Positions 30,009 to 42,390 of a DNA stretch of 64,000 bases are shown in pieces; position 1 is the stretch's first letter; each line of letters begins with the position of its first letter. Below the pieces are notes generated by a model. It worked only from the letters and a program-made list of their open reading frames with translations, was not told the origin of the DNA and ran no database searches. The stretch comes from Bradyrhizobium sp. YR681 (GTDB lineage Bacteria; Pseudomonadota; Alphaproteobacteria; Rhizobiales; Xanthobacteraceae): NCBI RefSeq assembly GCF_000282615.1, contig NZ_AKIY01000188.1, forward strand, positions 1-64,000. The letters are read 5' to 3'. Both the position numbers and the translations under genes were made by a program.

Positions 30009-31196
30009 TTACTGCAACACCTCGAACAGACCGGCAGCGCCCATGCCGCCGCCGACGCACATGGTGACGACCGCGTACTTGGCCTTGCGGCGGCGGCCTT
30101 CGATCAAAGCGTGGCCGGTGAGGCGCGCGCCCGACATGCCGTAGGGATGGCCGACCGAGATCGCGCCGCCGTTGACGTTGATCTTGTCGGGGTCGATGCC
30201 GAGCTTGTCGCGGCAATACAGCACCTGCACCGCGAAGGCTTCATTGAGCTCCCACAGGCCGATATCGTCGACGGTGAGGCCGTGACGCTTCAAGAGGCGG
30301 GGCACGGCGAAGACCGGGCCGATGCCCATCTCGTCCGGCTCGCAGCCGGCGGAGACGAAGCCGCGAAAGATGCCGAGCGGCTGCAAACCGCGCTTGGCGG
30401 CTTCCTTGTCGCTCATGATCACGGAGGCGCTGGCGCCGTCGGAGAGCTGGCTGGCATTGCCGGCGGTGATCGAAAAACCTTCGCCGCGGACGGGCTTCAG
30501 GCCGGCAAGGCCCTCAGCCGTGGTCTCGGGGCGCGGGCCTTCGTCCTGCGACAGCGTCACCTCTTTCATCGACACCGCGCCAGTCGCCTTGTCGGTGACG
30601 GCCATCAGCGTCGTGATCGGCGCCAACTCGTCCTTGAACTTGCCGCCCTGCTGGGCCGCGGCGGTGCGGCGCTGGCTCTCTAGCGAATATTCGTCCTGCT
30701 TCTCGCGGGAGATGCCGTAGCGCTTGGCGACGACTTCCGCCGTGTCGATCATGGGCATGTAGACCTCGCCCTTGATCTTGAGCAGCGCCGGGTCCTGGGC
30801 GTGGAAGCCGTTCATCTTGTCGTTCTGCACGAGGCTGATCGACTCGCCGCCGCCGCCGACCGCGATCTCGACGCCGTCGAAGATCACCGAGCGCGCGGCG
30901 AGCGCGATCGCCTGCAGGCCCGAGGCGCATTGCCGGTCGATCGTGGTGCCGGCGACGGTGACGGGCAGGCCAGCGCGCAGCAGCGCCTTGCGGGCGATGT
31001 TGCCGCCGGTCGATCCCTGCTGGAGCGCTGCACCCATCACGACGTCCTCGACCTCCTTCGGATCGACCTTGGCGCGCGCGACGGCTTCGCCGATGGCATG
31101 GCCGAGCAGCGTGGCGCCCTCGGTGGCGTTGAGCATGCCGCGATAGGCCTTGCCGATCGGGGTGCGGGCGGTGGAAACGATGACGGCGTCGGTCAA
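30009..31196 (-). CDS. Acetyl-CoA acyltransferase (thiolase)
   Basis: 395 residues. [19 protein letters not shown] opening, nucleophilic Cys90 in [12 protein letters not shown], catalytic His in [17 protein letters not shown], second Cys in [13 protein letters not shown]. It cleaves 3-ketoacyl-CoA with CoA at the end of each beta-oxidation round. The start codon is TTG at 31196, six bases after AGGAGG, and it overlaps the stop of the upstream acyl-CoA ligase gene (TTGA), so the two are coupled. No ATG gives a better start. Confidence 0.95.
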   Translation of the reverse strand: MTDAVIVSTARTPIGKAYRGMLNATEGATLLGHAIGEAVARAKVDPKEVEDVVMGAALQQGSTGGNIARKALLRAGLPVTVAGTTIDRQCASGLQAIALAARSVIFDGVEIAVGGGGESISLVQNDKMNGFHAQDPALLKIKGEVYMPMIDTAEVVAKRYGISREKQDEYSLESQRRTAAAQQGGKFKDELAPITTLMAVTDKATGAVSMKEVTLSQDEGPRPETTAEGLAGLKPVRGEGFSITAGNASQLSDGASASVIMSDKEAAKRGLQPLGIFRGFVSAGCEPDEMGIGPVFAVPRLLKRHGLTVDDIGLWELNEAFAVQVLYCRDKLGIDPDKINVNGGAISVGHPYGMSGARLTGHALIEGRRRKAKYAVVTMCVGGGMGAAGLFEVLQ

Positions 31197-32875
31197 GAGC
31201 GACCTCCTGATGCAGTTTGGATGGATTGTGCTGGTTTCTGCTGCTGGCGCAATTCGTGGCGCGACAATTTTCCGACCGGCGTGCGCGGCAGGTCGTCGAC
31301 GAACTCGACCTCTGCAGGCAATTCGTGCTTGCCGACCTTGCCAGAAAGCTGCGCGCGCAGCTCGTCGAGCGAGAACGGCCTTGCGTCCGGCCGCAGCTTG
31401 ATGAAGGCCTTGGCGGCCTCGCCGCGATAGGGGTCGGGAATGCCGAGCACGATCACCTCGTGCACGCCCGGGATGGTGTAGATCGCCTGCTCGATCATCT
31501 GCGGATAGACGTTGAAGCCGCCGGAGATGATCATGTCCTTCTTGCGGTCGACCAGGAAGAAATAGCCGTCGGTGTCCATGTAGCCGATGTCACCGGTGAG
31601 GAAGCGGCCGTCGGCGAAGGATTCGGCGGATTCCTTCGGCTTGTTCCAATAGCCCCTGGTGACATTCGGGCCCTTGATGCGGATCTCGCCCACTTCGCCC
31701 GGCGGCAGCACCTTCGCCGGGTTCTCCAGCGAGACGACGTCGAGCTCGATGCCGGGCAGCATCAGGCCGATCGAGCCGGGCTTGTCGGGGCCTGTGGGCG
31801 GATGGCCGGTGCCGGGCGAGCAGGTCTCGGTCATGCCCCAGCCGCTCCTGAGCTTCTTGCCGACCTTGCTCTCGAAGAACCTTGCGACCTCGACCGGCAG
31901 CGGCGCGCCGCCCGAGCCGATGGCATTGAGCGAGGAGAAGTCGCGCTTGTCCAGGTCAGGCAGCGCTGCGATCGCGATCCACATCGTGGGAACGCCCGGG
32001 AAATAGGTCGCGCGCTTCACCTCGATATCGCGCATCACCGCCTCGACGTCGAAACGCTGATGGAGCGAGATCAGATTGCCGCGGCTGAGCGTGGACAAGA
32101 GCACGACGGTGAGCGCGTAGATGTGGAACAGCGGCAGCACGCAGATCACGCGCTCGATCACATCGCCGCGCGTCGCACGCGACGGCTTGCCCCAGACGTC
32201 GTAGATCGACACCGCGGAGGTGAGATTGCCGTGGGTGAGCATCGCGCCCTTGGGAAGGCCCGTGGTGCCCCCGGTATATTGCAGCAGCGCGACGTCGTCG
32301 GCCGTCACGGACGGCCACTGCGCGGGTGCGGTCGCGCCCTCGATAAACGTCTTGAACGTGACGATGCGGGGATCGTTGGGGATCGGCGCCTGCGGCGTGC
32401 CGACCTTGCCCCAATTGTCGTCCTCGCAGACGACGAGGCGGTCGATCAGGCCCTTCTCCAGAAACTTCAGCGCGGTCGGCAGCAGCGCGGCGAGGTTCGA
32501 GGTCACGAGCAGACGCGAGCCGGAATCCGAGACCTTGTGGGTCAGCGCGATCTCGCCGTCGAGCGGCGACAGATGCGCGACGCGGGCGCCGGCCTTCAGC
32601 GCGCCGAAGAAATTGACGGGATGGTCCGGCGTGTTGCCGAGGAACAGTGCCACGGAAGAGTTCTTGCCGATGCCTTCACGCAGGAAGGCGGCGGCCGCGC
32701 GCTCGACCATGGCGGCCAGATCGGTATAGCTGATCGGACGATCGCGGAATTCCAGCGCGGTGCGCGGGCCGTAATTCGCTGCGGCGTTCGACAAGAGGTC
32801 AGGCAGCGAACCCTGGACGATGGTGTCGTCCCAACGCACGCCCTCGGGATAAAACTGTTCGCCGGGATGGGTCAT
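31193..32875 (-). CDS. Long-chain fatty-acid-CoA ligase (AMP-forming)
   Basis: 560-residue member of the acyl-adenylate-forming family. The ATP motif [50 protein letters not shown] and the C-terminal Lys in [13 protein letters not shown] are all present. It activates fatty acids to acyl-CoA for the genes around it. I chose ATG 32875 ([12 protein letters not shown]) behind AAGGAAGC. Chain-length preference is inferred from similarity to FadD-type enzymes only. Confidence 0.92.
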   Translation of the reverse strand: MTHPGEQFYPEGVRWDDTIVQGSLPDLLSNAAANYGPRTALEFRDRPISYTDLAAMVERAAAAFLREGIGKNSSVALFLGNTPDHPVNFFGALKAGARVAHLSPLDGEIALTHKVSDSGSRLLVTSNLAALLPTALKFLEKGLIDRLVVCEDDNWGKVGTPQAPIPNDPRIVTFKTFIEGATAPAQWPSVTADDVALLQYTGGTTGLPKGAMLTHGNLTSAVSIYDVWGKPSRATRGDVIERVICVLPLFHIYALTVVLLSTLSRGNLISLHQRFDVEAVMRDIEVKRATYFPGVPTMWIAIAALPDLDKRDFSSLNAIGSGGAPLPVEVARFFESKVGKKLRSGWGMTETCSPGTGHPPTGPDKPGSIGLMLPGIELDVVSLENPAKVLPPGEVGEIRIKGPNVTRGYWNKPKESAESFADGRFLTGDIGYMDTDGYFFLVDRKKDMIISGGFNVYPQMIEQAIYTIPGVHEVIVLGIPDPYRGEAAKAFIKLRPDARPFSLDELRAQLSGKVGKHELPAEVEFVDDLPRTPVGKLSRHELRQQQKPAQSIQTASGGRS

Positions 32876-32898
32876 TGCTTCCTTAAACCACACAGACC

Positions 32899-32938
32899 GT
32901 CATTCCGGGGCGATGCGAAGCATCGAACCCGGAATGAC
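32899..32938. repeat. Short palindrome, family E, copy 2
   Basis: Arms GTCATTCCGGG / CCCGGAATGAC are perfect over 11 bases and enclose a second hairpin CGATGC / GCATCG. It lies between the ligase start and the stop of the FadB-like gene, and could terminate or stabilise the transcript. Confidence 0.75.
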
Positions 32939-32962
32939 TGAGAGCTGGAGCGCAAAGCTCCA

Positions 32963-35059
<2,097 letters not shown>

Positions 35060-35100
35060 GGTGTCCCTCCTTGGTGGGGTAACTTTGTTCAATTTCGCAC

Positions 35101-35119
35101 TGCGGAATTTAATTCCGCA
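35101..35119. promoter_or_regulatory. Perfect 19-base palindrome, probable IclR operator
   Basis: TGCGGAATT-T-AATTCCGCA, nine-base arms around one base. It lies in the 127-base gap between the fad-type block (minus strand) and the IclR gene (plus strand). On the minus strand a TTGACA at 35159-35154 precedes it, so it would sit just downstream of a promoter for the fad block, a repressor position. IclR-family operators are short palindromes of this sort. Binding by the adjacent regulator is inference. Confidence 0.6.
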
Positions 35120-35186
35120 TCTTGACGGCAGGGTTATTTTGAAGCACGGACGTTGTCAACGACTCCGCGCAAGAAGCAGATCAGGG

Positions 35187-36053
35187 ATGAAGCGTACAGG
35201 CAAGAAGACAGCGACCGACCGGAATTTCGTCGTCGCGCTTTCCCGCGGACTTGACGTATTGCGCGCATTCCAACCCAGCGACGGACTTCTCGGCAACCAG
35301 GAGATCGCTGCGCGGACCAACCTGCCCAAGCCGACCGTTTCGCGCCTGACCTACACGTTGACGAAGCTCGGTTATCTGACGCCGGTTCCCCGTTTCGAGA
35401 AATATCAGCTCGCGCCCGCCGCAATGGCGCTCGGCTACGCGGCGTTATCCAACCTCGGCGTTCGGCATTTGTCCGAACCGTTTCGCGAGGAAGTGATGCG
35501 TGCGACCGGCGGCGCCGTGGCAATCGGCGGCCGCGACCGTCACAGCATGATTTATTTCGGGCAAAGCCGCGGCAGCGAGACCGTCGGCGTTCAACTTGAC
35601 GTCGGCTCCCGCGTGCCGATTGCAACCAGCGCGATGGGTCGCGCCTATTTCTGGGCGCTCGACGAAGACAATCGCGCCGAACTGTCCCGCGTCCTGCGCG
35701 AACATTACGGCAGCCGCTGGCCCAAGATGCGCGACGGACTGGAACGTTCTGGCGAGACCGTGGCGAAATACGGCTTTGCGATTTCCGTCGGCGACTGGCA
35801 CGACGACATCGGCGCGGCCGGCGTCGCGCTGAGGCTCAATGACGGAACCGGACCTTACGCATTCAATTGCGGCGCGCCCGCATTCCGTTTCACGGAAGAG
35901 CGTTTGATCAACGACATTGGACCGCGCCTGCTTGCGATGGTAAGGAACATCGAAGCGGCACTCGGGGGACTGATGCCGCAATCCAAAAAAGACGTCAGCA
36001 AAAAGCTGAAATCAGGAGGAAAAGTTGCGCGTGTGGCCGAGGGGTTCAGATAG
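35187..36053 (+). CDS. IclR family transcriptional regulator
   Basis: 288 residues. N-terminal winged helix-turn-helix (ALSRGLDVLRAFQPSDGLLG, EIAARTNLPKPTVSRLTYTL) and C-terminal ligand-binding domain (VAIGGRDRHSMIYFGQSRG, VPIATSAMGRAYFWAL, ISVGDWHDDIGAAGVAL). The recognition helix PKPTVSRL is typical. It ends in a basic tail (SKKLKSGGK). Divergent from the beta-oxidation genes and upstream of a Liv-type transporter on its own strand; it may control either. Start ATG 35187; the longer opening to 35043 runs through the operator region. Confidence 0.92.
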   Translation: MKRTGKKTATDRNFVVALSRGLDVLRAFQPSDGLLGNQEIAARTNLPKPTVSRLTYTLTKLGYLTPVPRFEKYQLAPAAMALGYAALSNLGVRHLSEPFREEVMRATGGAVAIGGRDRHSMIYFGQSRGSETVGVQLDVGSRVPIATSAMGRAYFWALDEDNRAELSRVLREHYGSRWPKMRDGLERSGETVAKYGFAISVGDWHDDIGAAGVALRLNDGTGPYAFNCGAPAFRFTEERLINDIGPRLLAMVRNIEAALGGLMPQSKKDVSKKLKSGGKVARVAEGFR

Positions 36054-36119
36054 CCTTTGTCATGATCGGGAGCGGTTCACATCGCACCGTCGTCCGCTGA
36101 ACATTGTGGGCGAGACGAC

Positions 36120-36913
36120 ATGACGCAGGCACAGCTCGCGCAGGGGACATCGCCCCTGCTCGCGGTTCGCGACGTCAGCGTCGTGTTCGGCGGCATCGTC
36201 GCGCTCAACGGCGTGTCCTTTGACATGCACAAGGGCCAGATCCTCGGATTGATCGGCCCCAACGGTGCCGGCAAGACCACGCTCTTCAACTGCCTCTCCC
36301 GGCTCTACCAGCCGTCGTCCGGCGACATCCTGATGGAAGGCGCGAGCATCTTGTCGCGTCCGCCGCACCGGATCGCCGAGATCGGCATCGGCCGCACCTT
36401 CCAGAACGTGGCGCTGTTTCCGAACCTGTCGGTGATGGACAATGTCCGCGTCGGCACGCATGCGCGGACCTCCAGCGACATCATCAGCGACTCGCTGCGC
36501 CTCGCCTGGATCCGCCGCAGCGAGACCGACGTCAACAAGAAGGTGCACGAGATCCTCGCCTATCTCGACCTCGAGGACGTCGCCCACACCGTGGTGTCCG
36601 GGCTGCCGTTCGGCACCCAGAAGCGGGTCGAGCTGGCACGCGCGTTAGCTGCCGACCCGAAGATCCTGCTGCTCGACGAGCCCGCCGGCGGCCTCAACCA
36701 CGAGGAAGTCTACGTACTCGGCGACCTGATCCGCCGCATCCGCGACGAACGCCACATGACGGTACTGCTGGTCGAGCATCACATGGGCCTCGTGATGTCG
36801 ATCGCCGACCACGTCGTCGCGCTCAATTTCGGCAAGAAGCTCGCGGAAGGCACCCCCGCCCAGGTGCAGGTGGACCCCGACGTCATCAAGGCCTATCTCG
36901 GGAGCAAGGACCA

Positions 36914-36917
<4 letters not shown>
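36120..36917 (+). CDS. livG: Liv-type ABC transporter ATP-binding protein (LivG)
   Basis: 265-residue ATPase. Walker A GPNGAGKTTLF (near residue 46), Walker B LLLDEPAGGLNHEEV, switch His in LLVEHHMGLVMSIADHVVAL and C-terminal IKAYLGS, the standard ending of LivG. In this protein the signature is weakly conserved (VSGLPFGTQKRVELARAL, where LivG proteins usually have LSYGxQR). It energises the permease LivHM. First gene of the operon livG-livF-livH-livM-binding protein, 66 bases after the IclR gene. The true substrate may be an amino acid or an aromatic or aliphatic acid, since in this genus such transporters carry both. Confidence 0.92.
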
Positions 36918-37627
<710 letters not shown>

Positions 37628-37640
37628 GGGAGCCGGCACG

Positions 37641-38519
37641 ATGGAGCTTTTCACCAACCAGGTGCTGGCCGGCATCGCCACGGGCGCGATCTATGCCTGC
37701 ATGGCACTCGCCGTGGTCATGATCTACCAGGCCATCGACCATCTCAATTTCGCGCAGGGCGAGATGGCGATGTTCTCGACCTTCATCTCCTGGCAGCTGA
37801 TGCAGTGGGGCGTGCCCTACTGGGCCGCCTTCGTGATCACGCTGGCATTCTCTTTTGTCGCCGGCATCGCAATCGAGCGCATCCTGTTCAAGCCGCTGAC
37901 GAAGGCGCCGGTGCTGACCAATGTCGCCGGCTTCATCGCGCTGTTCGCGATCATCAACTCCTCGGCCGGCCTGATCTGGGACTTCACCATCAAGCAATAT
38001 CCGACCCCGTTCGGCTCCTCGCCGTTCCTCGGCAGCCAGCTGATCTCGACCCACCAGGCCGGCATGATCGGCGTCACGGTGCTGCTGCTGCTCGGCCTCT
38101 ACTTCTTCTTCCAGTACACCCGCATTGGTCTTGCCATGCGCGCGGCCGCATCCGTGCCTGAATCGGCCCGTCTCGTCGGCATCAACACGAGCTGGATGAT
38201 CGCGCTCGGCTGGGGCATGGCGACCGCGATCGGCTCGATCGCGGGCATGCTGATCGCCCCGGTCGTGTTCCTCGAGCCCAACATGATGGGCGGCGTGCTG
38301 ATCTACGGCTTTGCCGCGGCGGTGCTGGGCGGACTGACCAGCCCGTTCGGCGCCGTGGTCGGCGGCTTCCTGGTCGGCGTGTTCGAGAACCTCGCCGGAA
38401 CCTACATCCCCGGCGTCGGCAACGAGCTGAAACTCCCGATCGCGCTCGCGCTGATCATCTCCGTCCTGGTCGTCAAACCCGCTGGCCTTTTCGGCCGGCA
38501 CATCGTCAAGCGAGTTTGA
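37641..38519 (+). CDS. livH: Liv-type ABC transporter permease (LivH)
   Basis: 292-residue inner-membrane protein with about eight hydrophobic segments. The N-terminus MELFTNQVLAGIATGAIYACMALAVVMIYQAIDHLNFAQGEMAMF is the LivH opening (the NFAQGEM motif), and MRAAASVPESARLVGINTSWM is the cytoplasmic coupling loop that meets the ATPase. I chose ATG 37641, with GGGAG upstream. It sits 13 bases after livF, and livM begins 2 bases after its stop. Confidence 0.93.
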   Translation: MELFTNQVLAGIATGAIYACMALAVVMIYQAIDHLNFAQGEMAMFSTFISWQLMQWGVPYWAAFVITLAFSFVAGIAIERILFKPLTKAPVLTNVAGFIALFAIINSSAGLIWDFTIKQYPTPFGSSPFLGSQLISTHQAGMIGVTVLLLLGLYFFFQYTRIGLAMRAAASVPESARLVGINTSWMIALGWGMATAIGSIAGMLIAPVVFLEPNMMGGVLIYGFAAAVLGGLTSPFGAVVGGFLVGVFENLAGTYIPGVGNELKLPIALALIISVLVVKPAGLFGRHIVKRV

Positions 38520-38521
38520 TC

Positions 38522-39541
38522 ATGAGCGCCGCAGAAGAAGTCGTTGCAGAAGGCCACCAGGCGGTCGAGGCCGTTCCGAAGCGGGCCATGACACTGGGCA
38601 CCGGCACCTCGCTGGTGGTGCTCGCCGCGCTGATCATCATGCCCGTCTTCGTCAAGAACTTCATCATCTTCCAGATGACGATGCTTTTGATCTACGGGCT
38701 GGCGGTGCTGGCGCTGAACATCCTGACCGGCGGAAGCGGCCAGTTCTCGCTCGGCCAGAGCGCGTTCTACGCCGTCGGCGCCTACACGACCGCGGTGCTG
38801 ATGGAGCACTTCAACGTCAACTACGCGCTGACCCTGCCGATCGCGGGCGTCGTCTGCTTCGCCTTCGGCTTCCTGTTCGGGCAGCCGGCACTGCGACTCT
38901 CCGGCGTTTACCTCGCGCTCGCGACCTTCGCGCTCGCCACCGCGATGCCGCAGCTGCTGAAGCTGAACTTCCTCGAGCACTGGACCGGCGGCGTGCAGGG
39001 CCTCGTCGTCACCAAGCCCGATGCGCCGTTCGGCCTGCCGATGTCGCAGGACATGTGGCTCTACTACTTCTCGCTCGCCGTGGTGCTCGCGATCTACATC
39101 TTCTCGGTGAACCTGCTGCGCTCCCGTTCGGGCCGCGCCTTCATGGCGATCCGCGACAACGAGATCGCGGCTTCCGCCATGGGCGTCGACGTCGCGCTGT
39201 ACAAGACGCTGGCCTTCGGCGTCTCCGCCGCCATCACCGGCATCGCCGGTTCGCTCGGCGCCATCGCGGTGCAGTTTGTCGCGCCCGACAGCTACACCAT
39301 CACGCTCGCGATCTCGCTGTTCCTCGGCATGGTGGTCGGCGGCGTGGGCTGGCTGCCCGGCTCGATCGTCGGCGCCGCCTTCATCATCTTCGTGCCGAAC
39401 ATCGCGGAAGGCATCTCCAAGGGCCTCTCCGGCGCGGTGTTCGGCGTGCTCCTGTTCGCCGTCATCTACCTGGTGCCGCATGGCGCAAGGCAAGTCGCAA
39501 TCCTGGGCCAGCAGCTCGCCGGCAGGCTCAGGAAGAACTGA
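38522..39541 (+). CDS. livM: Liv-type ABC transporter permease (LivM)
   Basis: 339 residues, about nine hydrophobic segments. GLAVLALNILTGGSGQFSLGQSAFYAVGAYT is the LivM signature, and RAFMAIRDNEIAASAMGVDVALYKTLAFGVSA the coupling loop. It pairs with LivH. Start ATG 38522. The C-terminus is soluble and short; no fused ATPase, unlike the permease of the second Liv-type system at 46880. Confidence 0.93.
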   Translation: MSAAEEVVAEGHQAVEAVPKRAMTLGTGTSLVVLAALIIMPVFVKNFIIFQMTMLLIYGLAVLALNILTGGSGQFSLGQSAFYAVGAYTTAVLMEHFNVNYALTLPIAGVVCFAFGFLFGQPALRLSGVYLALATFALATAMPQLLKLNFLEHWTGGVQGLVVTKPDAPFGLPMSQDMWLYYFSLAVVLAIYIFSVNLLRSRSGRAFMAIRDNEIAASAMGVDVALYKTLAFGVSAAITGIAGSLGAIAVQFVAPDSYTITLAISLFLGMVVGGVGWLPGSIVGAAFIIFVPNIAEGISKGLSGAVFGVLLFAVIYLVPHGARQVAILGQQLAGRLRKN

Positions 39542-39565
39542 AAACCCTCATTGAAGGAGACCAAA

Positions 39566-40795
39566 TTGTTTCTAGGAAGAATACTGCGAACCACCGCACT
39601 GGTAACGGCGGTCGCGACCCTCACCTGCGGCGCTGCGCTCGCTCAGAAGAAATACGACACCGGCGCGTCCGACACCGAGATCAAGATCGGCAACATCATG
39701 CCGTACAGCGGTCCGGCGTCGGCCTATGGCATCATCGGCAAGACCGAAGAAGCCTATTTCAAGATGATCAACGACAAGGGCGGCATCAACGGCCGCAAGA
39801 TCACCTTCGTCACCTATGACGACGCCTATTCGCCGCCGAAGGCCGTCGAGCAGGTCCGCAAGCTCGTCGAGAGCGACGAGGTCCTGGCCGTGTACAATCC
39901 GCTCGGCACGCCCTCGAACACGGCGATCCAGAAGTACCTGAACGCCAAGAAGATCCCGCAGCTCTTCGTCGCGACCGGCGCCACCAAGTGGAACGACCCG
40001 AAGAATTTCCCCTGGACCATCGGCTGGCAGCCCTCCTACCAGAGCGAAGCGCAGATCTACGCGAAATGGCTGATGAAGGAAAAGCCGAACGCCAAGGTCG
40101 CGATCCTCTATCAGAACGACGATTTCGGCAAAGACTACCTCAAGGGCACCAAGGACGGTCTCGGCGCCAAGAGCGCGTCCATGATCGTCATGGAAGAGAG
40201 CTATGAAGTCTCCGAGCCCTCGATCGAGGGTCACATCGTCAAGATCAAGGCCGCCAATCCCGACGTGCTGCTGATCTACGCGACGCCGAAGTTCGCGGCC
40301 CAGACCATCAAGAAGACCGCCGAGCTCAGCTGGAAGCCGCTCCAGATCCTCACCAATGTGTCGATCTCGGTCGGCAGCGTGATGAAGCCGGCCGGCTTCG
40401 AGGCCTCGCAGGAGGTGCTGTCGGCGGCCTATGCCAAGGATTCCACCGATCCGCAGTGGAACAACGACCCCGGCATGAAGAAGTGGAACGAGTTCGTCGA
40501 CAAGTACATGCCCGGCGCCGACAAGACCGACACCGGCATGGTCTACGGCTATGGCGCGGCGTCGACCCTGGTCAAAACGCTGGAAATGTGCGGTGACGAC
40601 CTCACCCGCGCCAACCTGATGAAGCAGGCCGCTTCCCTGAAGGATTTTGCTCCGGACACCCTGCTGCCCGGCGTCAAGATCAACACCAGCGCCACCGACT
40701 TCGCCCCGATCTCGCAGCTCCAGATGCAGCGCTTCAAGGGCGAGAAGTGGGAGCTGTTCGGCGAGATCATCAGCGGCGACGTCGCCTCCGAGTGA
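39566..40795 (+). CDS. Liv-type ABC transporter binding protein, paralogue 1
   Basis: 409-residue periplasmic type I binding protein. Signal peptide (LRTTALVTAVATLTCGAALA) then QKKYDTGASDTEIKIGNIMP and YSGPASAYGIIGKTEEAYFK, with two Rossmann-like lobes typical of LivJ/HmgB-type receptors. The start is TTG 39566, six bases after AAGGAGA; the TTG at 39551 overlaps that ribosome site. It follows livM by 24 bases, so it is the natural receptor of this operon. A strong terminator follows. Two closely related genes follow in tandem. Confidence 0.93.
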   Translation: MFLGRILRTTALVTAVATLTCGAALAQKKYDTGASDTEIKIGNIMPYSGPASAYGIIGKTEEAYFKMINDKGGINGRKITFVTYDDAYSPPKAVEQVRKLVESDEVLAVYNPLGTPSNTAIQKYLNAKKIPQLFVATGATKWNDPKNFPWTIGWQPSYQSEAQIYAKWLMKEKPNAKVAILYQNDDFGKDYLKGTKDGLGAKSASMIVMEESYEVSEPSIEGHIVKIKAANPDVLLIYATPKFAAQTIKKTAELSWKPLQILTNVSISVGSVMKPAGFEASQEVLSAAYAKDSTDPQWNNDPGMKKWNEFVDKYMPGADKTDTGMVYGYGAASTLVKTLEMCGDDLTRANLMKQAASLKDFAPDTLLPGVKINTSATDFAPISQLQMQRFKGEKWELFGEIISGDVASE

Positions 40796-40831
40796 CGCTG
40801 ACGCCATAGTCCAAGTCCGATCGAAGAGTCG

Positions 40832-40866
40832 AAAAGCCCCCGCGGGAGACCGCGGGGGCTTTTTGT
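40832..40866 (+). terminator. Rho-independent terminator after binding-protein gene 1
   Basis: Stem GCCCCCGCGG (40836-40845) / CCGCGGGGGC (40850-40859), loop GAGA, flanked by AAAA and TTTTT. Textbook form. Confidence 0.95.
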
Positions 40867-40923
40867 TGACGTCGGGCGTCAATCTTGTTCAATGCGACCG
40901 ATCCAGCCCGGGGTAGGAGACCC

Positions 40924-42150
40924 ATGATCGCCGTTCGATTCCAGATTGCGGCCTTCTCGGCCGCACTCGCATTGTGCACTGCGATGCCCGGTCCGGCGCT
41001 GGCGCAGACGAAATACGACAGCGGCGCGTCCGATACCGAGATCAGGATCGGCAACATCATGCCCTATAGCGGGCCGGCCTCCGCCTATGCCGTCATCGGC
41101 AAGACCGAGGAAGCCTATTTCGCCAAGGTCAATGCCGAGGGCGGCATCAACGGCCGCAAGATCAAGTTCATCTCCTATGACGACGGCTATTCGCCGCCGA
41201 AGACGGTGGAGCAGGCGCGCAAGCTGGTCGAGAGCGACGGGGTGCTGCTGATCTTCGGCTCGCTCGGCACCTCCACCAATGGCGCCATCCGCAAATACAT
41301 GAACGAGAAGAAAGTGCCGCAATTGTTCGTGGCGAGCGGCGCCTCGAAATGGAACGATCCGAAGCAATATCCGTGGACGATGGGTTGGCAGCCGAGCTAC
41401 GCCAGCGAGGCGCGGATCTACGCCAAGTACATCATGAAGGACAAGCCGGACGCGAAGATCGGCGTGCTCTACCAGAACGACGATTTCGGCAAGGACTATC
41501 TGAGGGGACTGAAGGACGGCCTGGGCGCCAAGGCCTCGATGATCGCAATGGCAGACGGCTACGACACCTCGGAGCCAGCGATCGACGAGCACGTCGTGAA
41601 GCTGAAGGCCTCCGGCGCCGACGTCTTCATCAGCATCACCACGCCGAAATTCGCGGCGCAGGCGATCAAGAAGGCGGCCGAGATCAACTGGCATCCGATC
41701 CACATCATCTCCAACGTCTCGGCCTCGGTGGGCGGCGTGCTGGAGCCGGCGGGCCTCGAGATCTCGCAAGGCATCCTGTCGGCGAGCTACACCAAGGACG
41801 GCTCGGACCCGCAATGGAATGCCGATGACGGCATGAAGAAATTCTACAACTTCCTCGCCAAATACGATCCCAAGGCCAACAAGCTCGATGCCGGCGTGGT
41901 GTTCGGCTATGCCGCGGCCCAGACCATGGTGAAGGTGCTGCAGATGTGCGGCGACGATCTCACCCGCGAGAACGTCATGAAGCAGGCCGCTTCCTTGAAG
42001 GATTTCGCGCCCGACACACTGCTGCCCGGCATCAAAATCAACACCGCGGCGGATAATTTCGCGCCCATCGAGCAGCTCCAGATGATGCGCTTCAAAGGCA
42101 GGAAATGGGAGCTGTTCGGCGACGTCATCTCGAGCGATCTCGGGCATTGA
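40924..42150 (+). CDS. Liv-type ABC transporter binding protein, paralogue 2
   Basis: 408 residues. Signal peptide (FQIAAFSAALALCTAMPGPALAQ) then TKYDSGASDTEIRIGNIMPY, the same opening as the neighbours on both sides, and SGPASAYAVIGKTEEAYFAK. Start ATG 40924 follows AGGAG. It lies 128 bases after paralogue 1, behind that gene's terminator, so it needs its own promoter or read-through. Duplicated receptors usually differ in ligand; which ligand is not visible. Confidence 0.93.
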   Translation: MIAVRFQIAAFSAALALCTAMPGPALAQTKYDSGASDTEIRIGNIMPYSGPASAYAVIGKTEEAYFAKVNAEGGINGRKIKFISYDDGYSPPKTVEQARKLVESDGVLLIFGSLGTSTNGAIRKYMNEKKVPQLFVASGASKWNDPKQYPWTMGWQPSYASEARIYAKYIMKDKPDAKIGVLYQNDDFGKDYLRGLKDGLGAKASMIAMADGYDTSEPAIDEHVVKLKASGADVFISITTPKFAAQAIKKAAEINWHPIHIISNVSASVGGVLEPAGLEISQGILSASYTKDGSDPQWNADDGMKKFYNFLAKYDPKANKLDAGVVFGYAAAQTMVKVLQMCGDDLTRENVMKQAASLKDFAPDTLLPGIKINTAADNFAPIEQLQMMRFKGRKWELFGDVISSDLGH

Positions 42151-42256
42151 GCCCGCGCAACTCAAAATCGACGAAATCCAATCAATCAACCAAAGACAGC
42201 TGCGCCGTCTCGCATCCGCACACCGGACCGCGCCCCTTCCTGACTACTAAAGAAGC

Positions 42257-42290
42257 AGCCCCTGCGGCGTCGTCGCAGGGGCTTTCTGTT
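42257..42290 (+). terminator. Rho-independent terminator after binding-protein gene 2
   Basis: Stem AGCCCCTGCG (42257-42266) / CGCAGGGGCT (42274-42283) with a 7-base loop, followed by a weak T run (TTCTGTT). Confidence 0.8.
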
Positions 42291-42390
42291 GAAGGCATCA
42301 GGCAAATCGTATTGAATTGCGGCTGCGTCGCCAAAAACAAGCAACACAAGAAAAGGGACGCACACACACCAAAAAAATAGGGAGATAGGA

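Noticed and set aside
31217..32941. 574-residue plus frame opposite the acyl-CoA ligase
   Set aside because: Antisense shadow; ligase motifs on the minus strand are unambiguous.
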